A stretch of DNA of 64,000 nt, taken from assembly GCF_000012365.1 (NCBI RefSeq), contig NC_007651.1, positions 2,666,001 through 2,730,000 of the forward strand. The letters are read 5' to 3'. Positions 57,510-64,000 of the stretch are shown here, one piece after another. Every line of letters starts with the position of its first letter. Within the stretch, counting starts at the first letter, position 1. Below the pieces are notes generated by a model that ran no database searches, was not told the origin of the DNA, and saw nothing but the letters and a program-made list of their open reading frames with translations. A program made the position numbers and the translations under genes. This DNA is from Burkholderia thailandensis E264 (lineage in GTDB: Bacteria; Pseudomonadota; Gammaproteobacteria; Burkholderiales; Burkholderiaceae).

Positions 57510-58280
57510 TCACGATGCGCGAAACGCACGATGCGCACCATGCGCGCCAACCGCACGAAATATGCGCAGCGCGTCGACGAGCGCGGCCGTATCGCCGAAC
57601 TCGCGATCCGCGTCCGGCAGCGCCGGCCGTCCGACCATCACGACCGGAATACGTCGCTCGCGCGCGACCTCGAGCTTGGCCTCCGTCGCCGCGCCGCCGC
57701 TGTTCTTGCTGACGACGACGTCGATCGCGGCCGTCGCGAAGAGCGTGCGCTCGCCGTCGATCGAGAACGGCCCGCGCGCGGCGAGCACGCGCGCGCGCGC
57801 GTTGCCTTCGTGCGCGTCGAGGCAGCGCACGAGCCAGTGCTGATGCAGCGGAATCTCGTCGAGATGCGCGAGCGGCTCTCGCCCGAGCGTGAAAAGCGGC
57901 CGCGCGAACGGCGCGATCGCGGCGAGCACGCCCGCCCAATCCGCGACGCAACGCCAGTCGGCGCCCGGCCGCGGCCGCCACGGCGCACGGCGCAGCGCCC
58001 AATACGGAACGCCCGCCGCGCGGCACGCGGCGGCCGCGTTCGCGCTGATCCGCGCGGCGAACGGATGGGTCGCGTCGACGACGAGCGCGACCGCATGCTC
58101 GCGCAGATGGCGCGCGAGCCCTTCGGCGCCGCCGAAGCCGCCGACCCGCACGTCGCACGCGAGATCGTCGGGCGCCTTGCCGAGGCCGGCGAGGCTGTAC
58201 ACGTCGTGCGGCGCGAGCGTGCGCGCGACGCGCAGCGCGTCGCCCGTGCCGCCCAGCAGCAACACCCGGTGCGTGCTCAT
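57510..58280 (-). CDS. cobK: Precorrin-6A reductase
   Basis: 256 residues of the CobK/CbiJ family: an N-terminal dinucleotide-binding start ([14 protein letters not shown]), [17 protein letters not shown], and the VVVSKNSGG block near the C-terminus. NADPH-dependent reduction of the corrin macrocycle. The start overlaps the cbiD stop by 4 nt. Confidence 0.93.
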   Translation of the reverse strand: MSTHRVLLLGGTGDALRVARTLAPHDVYSLAGLGKAPDDLACDVRVGGFGGAEGLARHLREHAVALVVDATHPFAARISANAAAACRAAGVPYWALRRAPWRPRPGADWRCVADWAGVLAAIAPFARPLFTLGREPLAHLDEIPLHQHWLVRCLDAHEGNARARVLAARGPFSIDGERTLFATAAIDVVVSKNSGGAATEAKLEVARERRIPVVMVGRPALPDADREFGDTAALVDALRIFRAVGAHGAHRAFRAS

Positions 58281-59368
58281 CGCGCGACGCCGACGATGCG
58301 GCCCTCTCGGTCGATCGCGAGCGTCTCGACGTCGACCTCGTCCGGCACGATGTCGCGCGCGACGCGGCGCGCGTGCGCACAGACGACGTCGCCGAGCGGC
58401 ACGTGATGCGCGAGCGCGAGCGACAGCGCCTGCTGGCTGGTGTTCGCCGCGCGGATCTCGTGCTGCAGCACGGCGCTCGCGCCCGCTTCGCCCGCCCATT
58501 GCGCAAGGCGCGGCAAGTCGATGCTCGAATGGCGGCTGTGCAGATCGAGGTGGCCCGCCGCGAGCTTGCTCAGCTTGCCGAAGCCGCCGCACAGCGTGAG
58601 CCGCTCGACGCTCGCGCGGCGCAGGTACTTGAGCACCGCGCCCGCGAAGTCGCCCATCTCGATCAGCGCGATGTCCGGCAGGCCGTAGCGCGCGCGCACC
58701 GCGTCCTCGCTCGCGTTGCCGGTGCACGCGGCGATGTGCGTGACGCCGTTCGCGCGCGCGACGTCGATGCCCTGATGAATCGACGCGATGTACGCGGAGC
58801 ACGAAAATGGCCGCACGATGCCCGTCGTGCCGAGGATCGACAATCCGCCGACGATGCCGAGGCGCGGGTTCATCGTCTTCCGCGCGAGCGCCTCGCCGTT
58901 CTCGACGCCGATCGCGACCTCGAAGCCGCCCGCATAACCGTGCTCGGCCGCGAGCGCCGCGAGGTGCTCGGTCATCATCCGGCGCGGCACCGGATTGATC
59001 GCCGGCTCGCCGACGCCGATCGTGAGCCCCGCGCGCGTGACCGTGCCGACGCCCGGCCCCGCGCGAAAGCGCACGCCCGGCTCGTGAACGAGCCGTACGC
59101 GCGCGAACACGAGCGCGCCGTGCGTGACGTCGGGATCGTCGCCCGCGTCCTTGATCGTGCCCGCCTCGGCGCCGCCGTCCGTCGCGCGGCAAAACGCGAG
59201 CCGCATCGCGACGTGCTGCCCCTTCGGCAGCACGATGTCGACCATGTCGCTCGCGTGGCCCGTCAGCAGCAGGCGCGCGGCCGCGAGCGACGTCGCGGTC
59301 GCGCAGCTGCCCGTCGTATAGCCGAAGCGCAGCGGCGCCGGCTGCTCGGGGGTTTCGTCGCGCATCAT
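58277..59368 (-). CDS. cbiD: Cobalt-precorrin-5B C1-methyltransferase
   Basis: 363 residues with the CbiD pattern: [16 protein letters not shown], then [20 protein letters not shown] and [11 protein letters not shown]. CbiD does the C1-methylation and ring-contraction clean-up step that CobF performs in the classical aerobic route. The start (ATG 59368) overlaps the cobL stop and the end overlaps cobK, so cobL-cbiD-cobK are tightly coupled. Confidence 0.94.
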   Translation of the reverse strand: MMRDETPEQPAPLRFGYTTGSCATATSLAAARLLLTGHASDMVDIVLPKGQHVAMRLAFCRATDGGAEAGTIKDAGDDPDVTHGALVFARVRLVHEPGVRFRAGPGVGTVTRAGLTIGVGEPAINPVPRRMMTEHLAALAAEHGYAGGFEVAIGVENGEALARKTMNPRLGIVGGLSILGTTGIVRPFSCSAYIASIHQGIDVARANGVTHIAACTGNASEDAVRARYGLPDIALIEMGDFAGAVLKYLRRASVERLTLCGGFGKLSKLAAGHLDLHSRHSSIDLPRLAQWAGEAGASAVLQHEIRAANTSQQALSLALAHHVPLGDVVCAHARRVARDIVPDEVDVETLAIDREGRIVGVAR

Positions 59369-60579
59369 TCGTGCTCCTGCGGCTTGCGGGCGTCGTACAG
59401 CATGACGGGCAGCGCCTGCCGCCACGCGTCGAAGCCGCCGAGCGGCTGCGCGTGCGCGACCGACACGCGCGCGAGCGCGCCGCCGTGCCGCTCGCGCCAT
59501 GCGACGAGCGCCGCCTCGCCCTGCAGCGTGACCGCGTGCGCGACGAGGCGGCCGCCCGGCTTCAGCCCGGCCCAGCACGCGTCGAGCACGCCCTCACGGC
59601 TCACGCCGCCGCCGACGAACACCGCGTCGGGAGCGGGCAGGCCCGCGAGCGCTTCGGGCGCGCGGCCCGCGACGAGCTCGAGCGCGGGCACACCGAGCGC
59701 ATCTCGGTTGTGCTCGATGATGCGCTGCCGCGCCGGATGCGCTTCGATCGCGATCGTCCGGCAACTCGGATGCGCGCGCATCCATTCGATGCCGATCGAG
59801 CCGGAGCCCGCGCCGACGTCCCACAGCAATTCGCCCGGCGCGGGCGCGAGCCGCCCGAGCGCGAGCGCGCGCAGATCGCGCTTCGTCAGCTGGCCGTCGT
59901 GGCGGTACGCATCGTCCGGCAAGCCGGGCGTGAGCGCCAGGCGCGGCGCATCGGCGCTCGCGCGGCATTCGATCGCGACGACGTTCAGCGCCGCCGCACG
60001 CGCGTCGCCCCACGCGTCGGCGCGCGCGTCGGCGCGCCGCTCGAGCGGGCCGCCGAGATGCTCGAACACCGTCATCGCGCTCGGCCCGAAGCCGCGCGCG
60101 GCGAGCGCGCCGGCGATCGCGGCGGGCGTCGCGCCGTCCGCGCTCAGCACGAACAGGCGCCGGCCCGGATACAGATGCCGGTGAAGCGACGCGAGCGGGC
60201 GGCCGACGAGCGACACCGCATCGACGTCCTGCAACGGCCAGCCGATGCGCGCGGCCGCGAGCGACAGCGACGACGGCGCGGGCAGCACGCGCCACTCGTT
60301 CGGCGCGAGCGTGCTGGCGAGCGTCGCGCCGACGCCGAACAGCATCGGATCGCCGCTCGCCAGCACGCACACGCGCGCCGGAGCCCGCGCGAAGAGCGGC
60401 GCGAGATCGAACGGCTTCGGCCACGGCACGCGCTCGGCGCCGTGCCGCGCGGGCAGCATCGCGAGATGCCGCTCGCCGCCCATCACCACCGCCGCGTCGG
60501 CGAGCGCGCGCCGCGCCGGCCGGCCGAGCCCCGCGTAGCCGTCGTCGCCGATGCCAACCACCGTCAGCCACGCGGTCAT
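59365..60579 (-). CDS. cobL: Precorrin-6Y C5,15-methyltransferase (decarboxylating)
   Basis: 404 residues, a two-domain fusion. An N-terminal CbiE-like tetrapyrrole methylase ([27 protein letters not shown]) is followed by a CbiT-like class I methyltransferase ([18 protein letters not shown], about 245-262). Methylates C5 and C15 and removes the C12 acetate carboxyl. It is first gene of the minus-strand operon; its start is ATG 60579. The leader carries a 10-bp inverted repeat. No riboswitch on this strand. Confidence 0.95.
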   Translation of the reverse strand: MTAWLTVVGIGDDGYAGLGRPARRALADAAVVMGGERHLAMLPARHGAERVPWPKPFDLAPLFARAPARVCVLASGDPMLFGVGATLASTLAPNEWRVLPAPSSLSLAAARIGWPLQDVDAVSLVGRPLASLHRHLYPGRRLFVLSADGATPAAIAGALAARGFGPSAMTVFEHLGGPLERRADARADAWGDARAAALNVVAIECRASADAPRLALTPGLPDDAYRHDGQLTKRDLRALALGRLAPAPGELLWDVGAGSGSIGIEWMRAHPSCRTIAIEAHPARQRIIEHNRDALGVPALELVAGRAPEALAGLPAPDAVFVGGGVSREGVLDACWAGLKPGGRLVAHAVTLQGEAALVAWRERHGGALARVSVAHAQPLGGFDAWRQALPVMLYDARKPQEHE

Positions 60580-60615
60580 CCGTCGTACTCCATCGTGTTC
60601 CCGTCGATCCTGAAA

Positions 60616-60654
60616 GCGACGCCCGCATCGCGCATCTGCGCGCTCGGGCGTCGC
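60616..60654. repeat. 10-bp inverted repeat in the cobL leader
   Basis: GCGACGCCCG and CGGGCGTCGC with 19 nt between; the loop itself is rich in GCGC. It lies 37 nt upstream of the cobL start and just before the plus-strand promoter region. It could be a leader hairpin or an operator. Confidence 0.45.
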
Positions 60655-60669
60655 GAAAAAAGGCATAAT

Positions 60670-60862
60670 ACAGCGTCCGTCGACCGGCGCCCCACGGGGC
60701 CCAAGAGGGAACGCAGGGCGCGCCGCGCCGCTGCGGCTGCCCCCGCAACTGTGAGCAGCGAGTCCGCATCCGATCCACGCCACTGGCCACGCCGCCCTTT
60801 TCGCGGCTGCCGGGAAGGCCCGCTGCGGATGACGACCTGCCAGCCAGGAGACCTGCCGGGAC
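60670..60862 (+). promoter_or_regulatory. Cobalamin (AdoCbl) riboswitch
   Basis: The conserved blocks appear in order: a GC-rich 5' stem ending AAGAGGGAAC, then CCCCCGCAACTGTGAGC (60740-60756), a CCACTGG near 60780, GGGAAGG near 60812 and the B12 box CCAGCCAGGAGACCTGCC (60840-60857). It lies in the leader of cobG on the plus strand. CATAAT at 60664-60669 is a plausible -10 element just upstream. Bound cobalamin should shut down cobG-cobH-cobI expression. Confidence 0.93.
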
Positions 60863-60983
60863 GTTTCGTTCGTGCCAGCCTTCATCGGGCGGGGTGTACC
60901 GATGCCGTAGCCCGCCGCCCGCGCGCTTGCCGCGCGGGATCGGCCGTCTCGGGCCGCCGCGCGACGCTTGATCCGGAGCGCTG

Positions 60984-62423
60984 TTGAGTCCTTCCGCCGC
61001 TGTTTTTTCATCTGACGCCGCGCGCGCCGCGAGCGCGTGTCCGGGGCTCGTGCGCATCGTCGCGGCGCGCGACGGCGGCCTGTGCCGGATCAAGCTGCCG
61101 GGCGGCGCGCTCGGCGCCGCGCAGGCGCGCGCGGTGGCCGCCGCCGCGCGTGCATTCGGCTCGGGCGTGATCGAGGCCACCAATCGCGCGAACCTGCAAT
61201 TGCGCGGCGTGCGGGCCGGCAGCGAGGCTTGCGTGAGCCGCGCGCTGATCGACGCGGGGCTCGGGCCGCTGATGGACGGCCCGGGCGCGGCGTCGCTCGA
61301 CGCCTGCGTCGCCGCGCGCGACGACGTGCGCAACGTGATGCTGAGCCCGATGGCCGGGCGCGACCCCGATACGCTCGTCGACAGCGCCGCGCTCGCCGCC
61401 CGCCTCCTCACGATGCTGCAGACCGAGCCGCGCTGCGCCGCGCTGTCGCCGAAATTCTCGGTGCTGCTCGACGGCGGCGAACGGCTCGCCGCGCTCGACC
61501 ATCCGCACGACATCTGGCTGTCCGCGCTGCGCGACGCGCGCGGCGACACCCGGCTCGCGATCGGGCTCGCCGGCTGCCCGCCCGCCGACGGCGAGCCGGT
61601 CATGCCGAGCGCGCCGCGTACCGGCGCGCTCGCGACCATCGCGCCGGCGCAGGCCGTCGAGTGCGTGCGCGCGCTCGTGACGAGCTTCGTCGAGCTCGCG
61701 CCGGCGGGTGCCACGCGCATGCGCGACCTGCTCGCGACGTGCCCGCCCGACGCGTTCCTTTCGCACGTGGAATCGAAGCTGTCCGAATCGCAGCCGCCGT
61801 TCGCGCTGCGCCGCGATGCGGATCTCGCCGGCTGGCGGCGCGCGCGCGTCGACGCGACGCTGCGTTTCGGCATCCGCCCCGAGCGCGACCCGGCGCGCTG
61901 CGCCGTCGGCGCGCAACCGCCGCTCGGCCGGCTCGACGCGAACGCGCTCGCGGCGCTCGCGGCGCTCGCCGACTCGCACGGCGACGGCACGCTGCGAATC
62001 ACGCCTTGGCAAGGCGTGATGCTGCCCGCCGTCGCGCGCGCGGCCGCGCCCGACGCGCTCGCGCGCCTGGCCGCGCTCGGCTTCGTGTGCGACGCGTGCG
62101 CGCCGCTCGCGCACGTCGTCGCATGCGCGGGCTCGACGGGCTGCGCGCGCTCGCCCGCCGATACGAAAACCGACGCGCTCGCGCTCGCCGCGCGCCTCGC
62201 CGCCCCCGTCGACGTGCACGTGACGGGCTGCGCGCGCTCATGCGCATTGCCGCATCCGGCCGCGCACACGCTCGTCGCGAGCGCGGCCGGCCGCTACGAC
62301 CTCTACCGGCGCGACGGCGCGACGGGCTTCGGCCTAGCCGTCGCGCGCCAACTGACGATCGACCAGGCCGCCGCCGCGCTCGCGCGCGACGCGCGGCCCA
62401 CTCAGGATGACCTCGATGCTTGA
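60984..62423 (+). CDS. cobG: Precorrin-3B synthase (CobG-like)
   Basis: 479 residues of the nitrite/sulfite reductase-like fold: two ferredoxin-like repeats ([32 protein letters not shown]) and a siroheme/4Fe-4S Cys cluster (CAGSTGC and GCARSC, near 375-415). Uses O2 to form precorrin-3B in the oxygen-dependent B12 route. The start appears to be TTG 60984, with GGAG upstream. It is the first gene behind the riboswitch. Its last codons overlap cobH. Confidence 0.88.
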   Translation: MSPSAAVFSSDAARAASACPGLVRIVAARDGGLCRIKLPGGALGAAQARAVAAAARAFGSGVIEATNRANLQLRGVRAGSEACVSRALIDAGLGPLMDGPGAASLDACVAARDDVRNVMLSPMAGRDPDTLVDSAALAARLLTMLQTEPRCAALSPKFSVLLDGGERLAALDHPHDIWLSALRDARGDTRLAIGLAGCPPADGEPVMPSAPRTGALATIAPAQAVECVRALVTSFVELAPAGATRMRDLLATCPPDAFLSHVESKLSESQPPFALRRDADLAGWRRARVDATLRFGIRPERDPARCAVGAQPPLGRLDANALAALAALADSHGDGTLRITPWQGVMLPAVARAAAPDALARLAALGFVCDACAPLAHVVACAGSTGCARSPADTKTDALALAARLAAPVDVHVTGCARSCALPHPAAHTLVASAAGRYDLYRRDGATGFGLAVARQLTIDQAAAALARDARPTQDDLDA

Positions 62424-63042
62424 CTACCTTCGCGACGGCTGCGCGATCTACCGCGAATCGTTCGCGACGATCCGCTCGGAAGCCGATCTGACGGGCGTGC
62501 CGCCCGACCTCGAAAAACTCGCGGTGCGCGTGATCCACGCGTGCGGAATGGTCGACGTCGTCCGCGACCTGCGGTTCTCCGATGGCGCGGGCGAAGCGGG
62601 CCGCGCGGCGCTCGCGGCCGGCGCGCCGATCCTCTGCGACGCGCGGATGGTCGCCGAAGGAATCACGCGCGCGCGGCTGCCCGCGAACAACCCGGTGATC
62701 TGCACGCTCGGCGACCCGGACGTGCCTCGGCTCGCGCGCGAGCTCGGCAACACGCGCTCGGCGGCCGCGCTCGAATTGTGGCGCGCGCATCTCGCGGGCA
62801 GCGTCGTCGCGATCGGCAACGCACCGACCGCGCTCTTCCATCTGCTCGACATGATCGACGCGGGCGCACCCCGCCCCGCGCTCATTCTCGGCTTTCCGGT
62901 CGGCTTCGTCGGCGCGGCCGAATCGAAGGCGCTCCTCGCCGCCGACAGCCGCGGCGTGCCGTTCGTCGCGGTCGCGGGCCGCCGCGGCGGCAGCGCGATG
63001 GTCGCCGCCGCCGTCAACGCGCTCGCCTCGGAGGCCGAATGA
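62416..63042 (+). CDS. cobH: Precorrin-8X methylmutase
   Basis: 208 residues. Moves the C11 methyl to C12 to make hydrogenobyrinate. Catalytic His in VIHACG (about residue 41), plus [20 protein letters not shown] and [12 protein letters not shown] take ATG 62416 because AGGA lies 8 nt before it; ATG 62407 in the same frame is possible. It overlaps the cobG end by 8 nt and the cobI start by 4 nt. Confidence 0.94.
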   Translation: MLDYLRDGCAIYRESFATIRSEADLTGVPPDLEKLAVRVIHACGMVDVVRDLRFSDGAGEAGRAALAAGAPILCDARMVAEGITRARLPANNPVICTLGDPDVPRLARELGNTRSAAALELWRAHLAGSVVAIGNAPTALFHLLDMIDAGAPRPALILGFPVGFVGAAESKALLAADSRGVPFVAVAGRRGGSAMVAAAVNALASEAE

Positions 63043-63773
63043 CGCGCAAGACTGGGCGCCTCTACGGGCTCGGCGTCGGGCCGGGCGACCCCGAACTGCT
63101 GACGATCAAGGCGCTGCGTGTGCTGCAGGCCGCGCCCGTCGTCGCGTATTTCGTCGCGAAGGGCAAGAAAGGCAACGCGTTCAGCATCGTCGAGGGCCAT
63201 CTGAGCGACGCGCAGACGCACCTGCCGCTCGTCTATCCGGTGACGACCGAGACGCTGCCGCCGCCCCTTTGCTACGAAACCGTGATCGCCGACTTCTACG
63301 ACACGGCGGCCGCGCTCGTCGCAGCGCATCTCGACGCGGGCCGCGACGTCTCGGTGATCTGCGAAGGCGATCCGTTCTTCTACGGCTCGTACATGTACCT
63401 GCACGACCGGCTCGCGCCGCGCTACGACGCCGAGGTCGTGCCGGGCGTGTGCTCGATGCTGGGCGGCGCGGCGGTGCTCGGCGTGCCGCTCGTCTACCGG
63501 AACCAGAGCCTCTCGGTGCTCTCCGGCGTGCTGCCCGAGCACGAATTGCGCGAGCGGCTCGCGAAAGCCGACGCGGCCGTCGTGATGAAGCTCGGCCGCA
63601 ACTTCGACAAGGTGCGCCGCGTGCTCGACGAGCTCGGGCTCGCGCGCCGCGCGCTGTACGTCGAGCGCGCGACGATGGCCGCGCAGCGGATCGTGCCGCT
63701 CGCGGAAGTCGATCCGATGGCGTCGCCGTATTTTTCGCTGCTCGTCGTGCCGGGGGAAAAATGGCAAGGATGA
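63039..63773 (+). CDS. cobI: Precorrin-2 C20-methyltransferase
   Basis: 244 residues of the tetrapyrrole methylase fold: [32 protein letters not shown] and VVPGVCSML. Adds the C20 methyl, the step that commits precorrin-2 to corrin synthesis. The start is inside the cobH stop (ATGA), and the stop overlaps the next start the same way. Confidence 0.95.
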   Translation: MTRKTGRLYGLGVGPGDPELLTIKALRVLQAAPVVAYFVAKGKKGNAFSIVEGHLSDAQTHLPLVYPVTTETLPPPLCYETVIADFYDTAAALVAAHLDAGRDVSVICEGDPFFYGSYMYLHDRLAPRYDAEVVPGVCSMLGGAAVLGVPLVYRNQSLSVLSGVLPEHELRERLAKADAAVVMKLGRNFDKVRRVLDELGLARRALYVERATMAAQRIVPLAEVDPMASPYFSLLVVPGEKWQG

Positions 63774-64000
63774 CCGCCGCGCCCGCGATCGTGATACTCG
63801 GGCCCGGCGCGCTCGATACCGCGCGCCGAATCCAGGCCCGCTACGACGGCGCTCGGGTGCATGCGCTCGCGGGGCGCGCCGAAGCCGACGTGACGTTCCG
63901 CGAGCTGGGCCCGCATCTGCGCGAGCTGTACGCGCGCGGCGCGCCGATCGTCGCGCTGTTTGCGGCCGGCATCGCGATCCGCTGCGTCGCGCCGTGCCTC
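63770..64000 (+). CDS. CbiG N-terminal-like protein, probably CbiG-CobJ fusion, truncated by window edge
   Basis: Only 77 codons are in the window. The sequence ([46 protein letters not shown]) matches the N-terminal domain of CbiG. In Burkholderia this domain is commonly joined to a precorrin-3B C17-methyltransferase (CobJ), and CobJ is the enzyme still missing from this operon. The fusion is inference. The start overlaps the cobI stop (ATGA). Confidence 0.7.
   Translation, partial: MTAAPAIVILGPGALDTARRIQARYDGARVHALAGRAEADVTFRELGPHLRELYARGAPIVALFAAGIAIRCVAPCL

Noticed and set aside
1..64000. Mobile elements, CRISPR, tRNA/rRNA, toxin-antitoxin or phage genes
   Set aside because: None found: no transposase or integrase motifs, no spaced direct repeats of CRISPR size and no recognisable tRNA fold was noticed by eye; a tRNAscan or Infernal run would be decisive.

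Overview
The window is high-GC chromosomal DNA with strong G/C third-codon bias and short intergenic gaps. It carries an FK228-family NRPS/PKS cluster, an arcDABC operon, a B12 pathway that combines CobG with CbiD, and many AraC, LysR and porin genes. Together these point to Burkholderia of the pseudomallei group. The closest fit from memory is Burkholderia thailandensis or a near relative, because the assembly line matches the thailandepsin/burkholdac (tdp/bhc) cluster domain by domain. The species call is inference.

Left third (1-25948, minus strand). Five giant genes are read right to left: tdpA-like (acyl-AMP ligase, ACP, Cy-like condensation, Cys adenylation, PCP), tdpB-like (KS, relic AT, DH, KR, ACP), tdpC1-like (KS, KR, ACP, no AT), tdpDE1-like NRPS (docking, C-A-T, dual C/E-A-T-E, C-A-T) and a truncated tdpC2-like PKS leaving at the left edge. 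Each adjoining pair overlaps by 4 nt. A previously unrecognised candidate 75-codon ORF with a good ribosome site ends in the same ATGA fashion on tdpA. The predicted product is a cysteine-primed, twice-malonate-extended thiol acid joined to a D-residue, D-Cys and a statine-type unit, that is, a bicyclic disulfide depsipeptide HDAC inhibitor. An AraC-type gene (27343-28284) lies divergently across a 1.4-kb, partly AT-rich control region.

Middle (28.7-43.1 kb). This holds a porin, an AraC regulator followed by an EamA exporter, a CheW-like adaptor with a chemoreceptor, a small DUF3562-type protein, an AMP-forming acyl-CoA synthetase, a SAM methyltransferase and a four-gene osmoprotectant ABC transporter (osmF-yehY-yehX-yehW order) with ATGA overlaps.

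43.9-56.5 kb. An RRM-like small protein precedes the arginine deiminase operon arcD-arcA-arcB-arcC, followed by a strong hairpin. Next come an SDR/GlcG pair divergent from a LysR gene, a glutathione transferase, a MarR gene divergent from an MFS transporter with a duplicated operator-like repeat between them, and a GHL10-type glycoside hydrolase-like exported protein.

Right end (56.5-64 kb). There are two divergent cobalamin operons: cobL-cbiD-cobK (then cobM after a gap) on minus, and cobG-cobH-cobI-cbiG/cobJ (cut by the edge) on plus. A cobalamin riboswitch lies in the leader of the plus operon only.

I saw no tRNA, rRNA, CRISPR array, insertion sequence or prophage gene.
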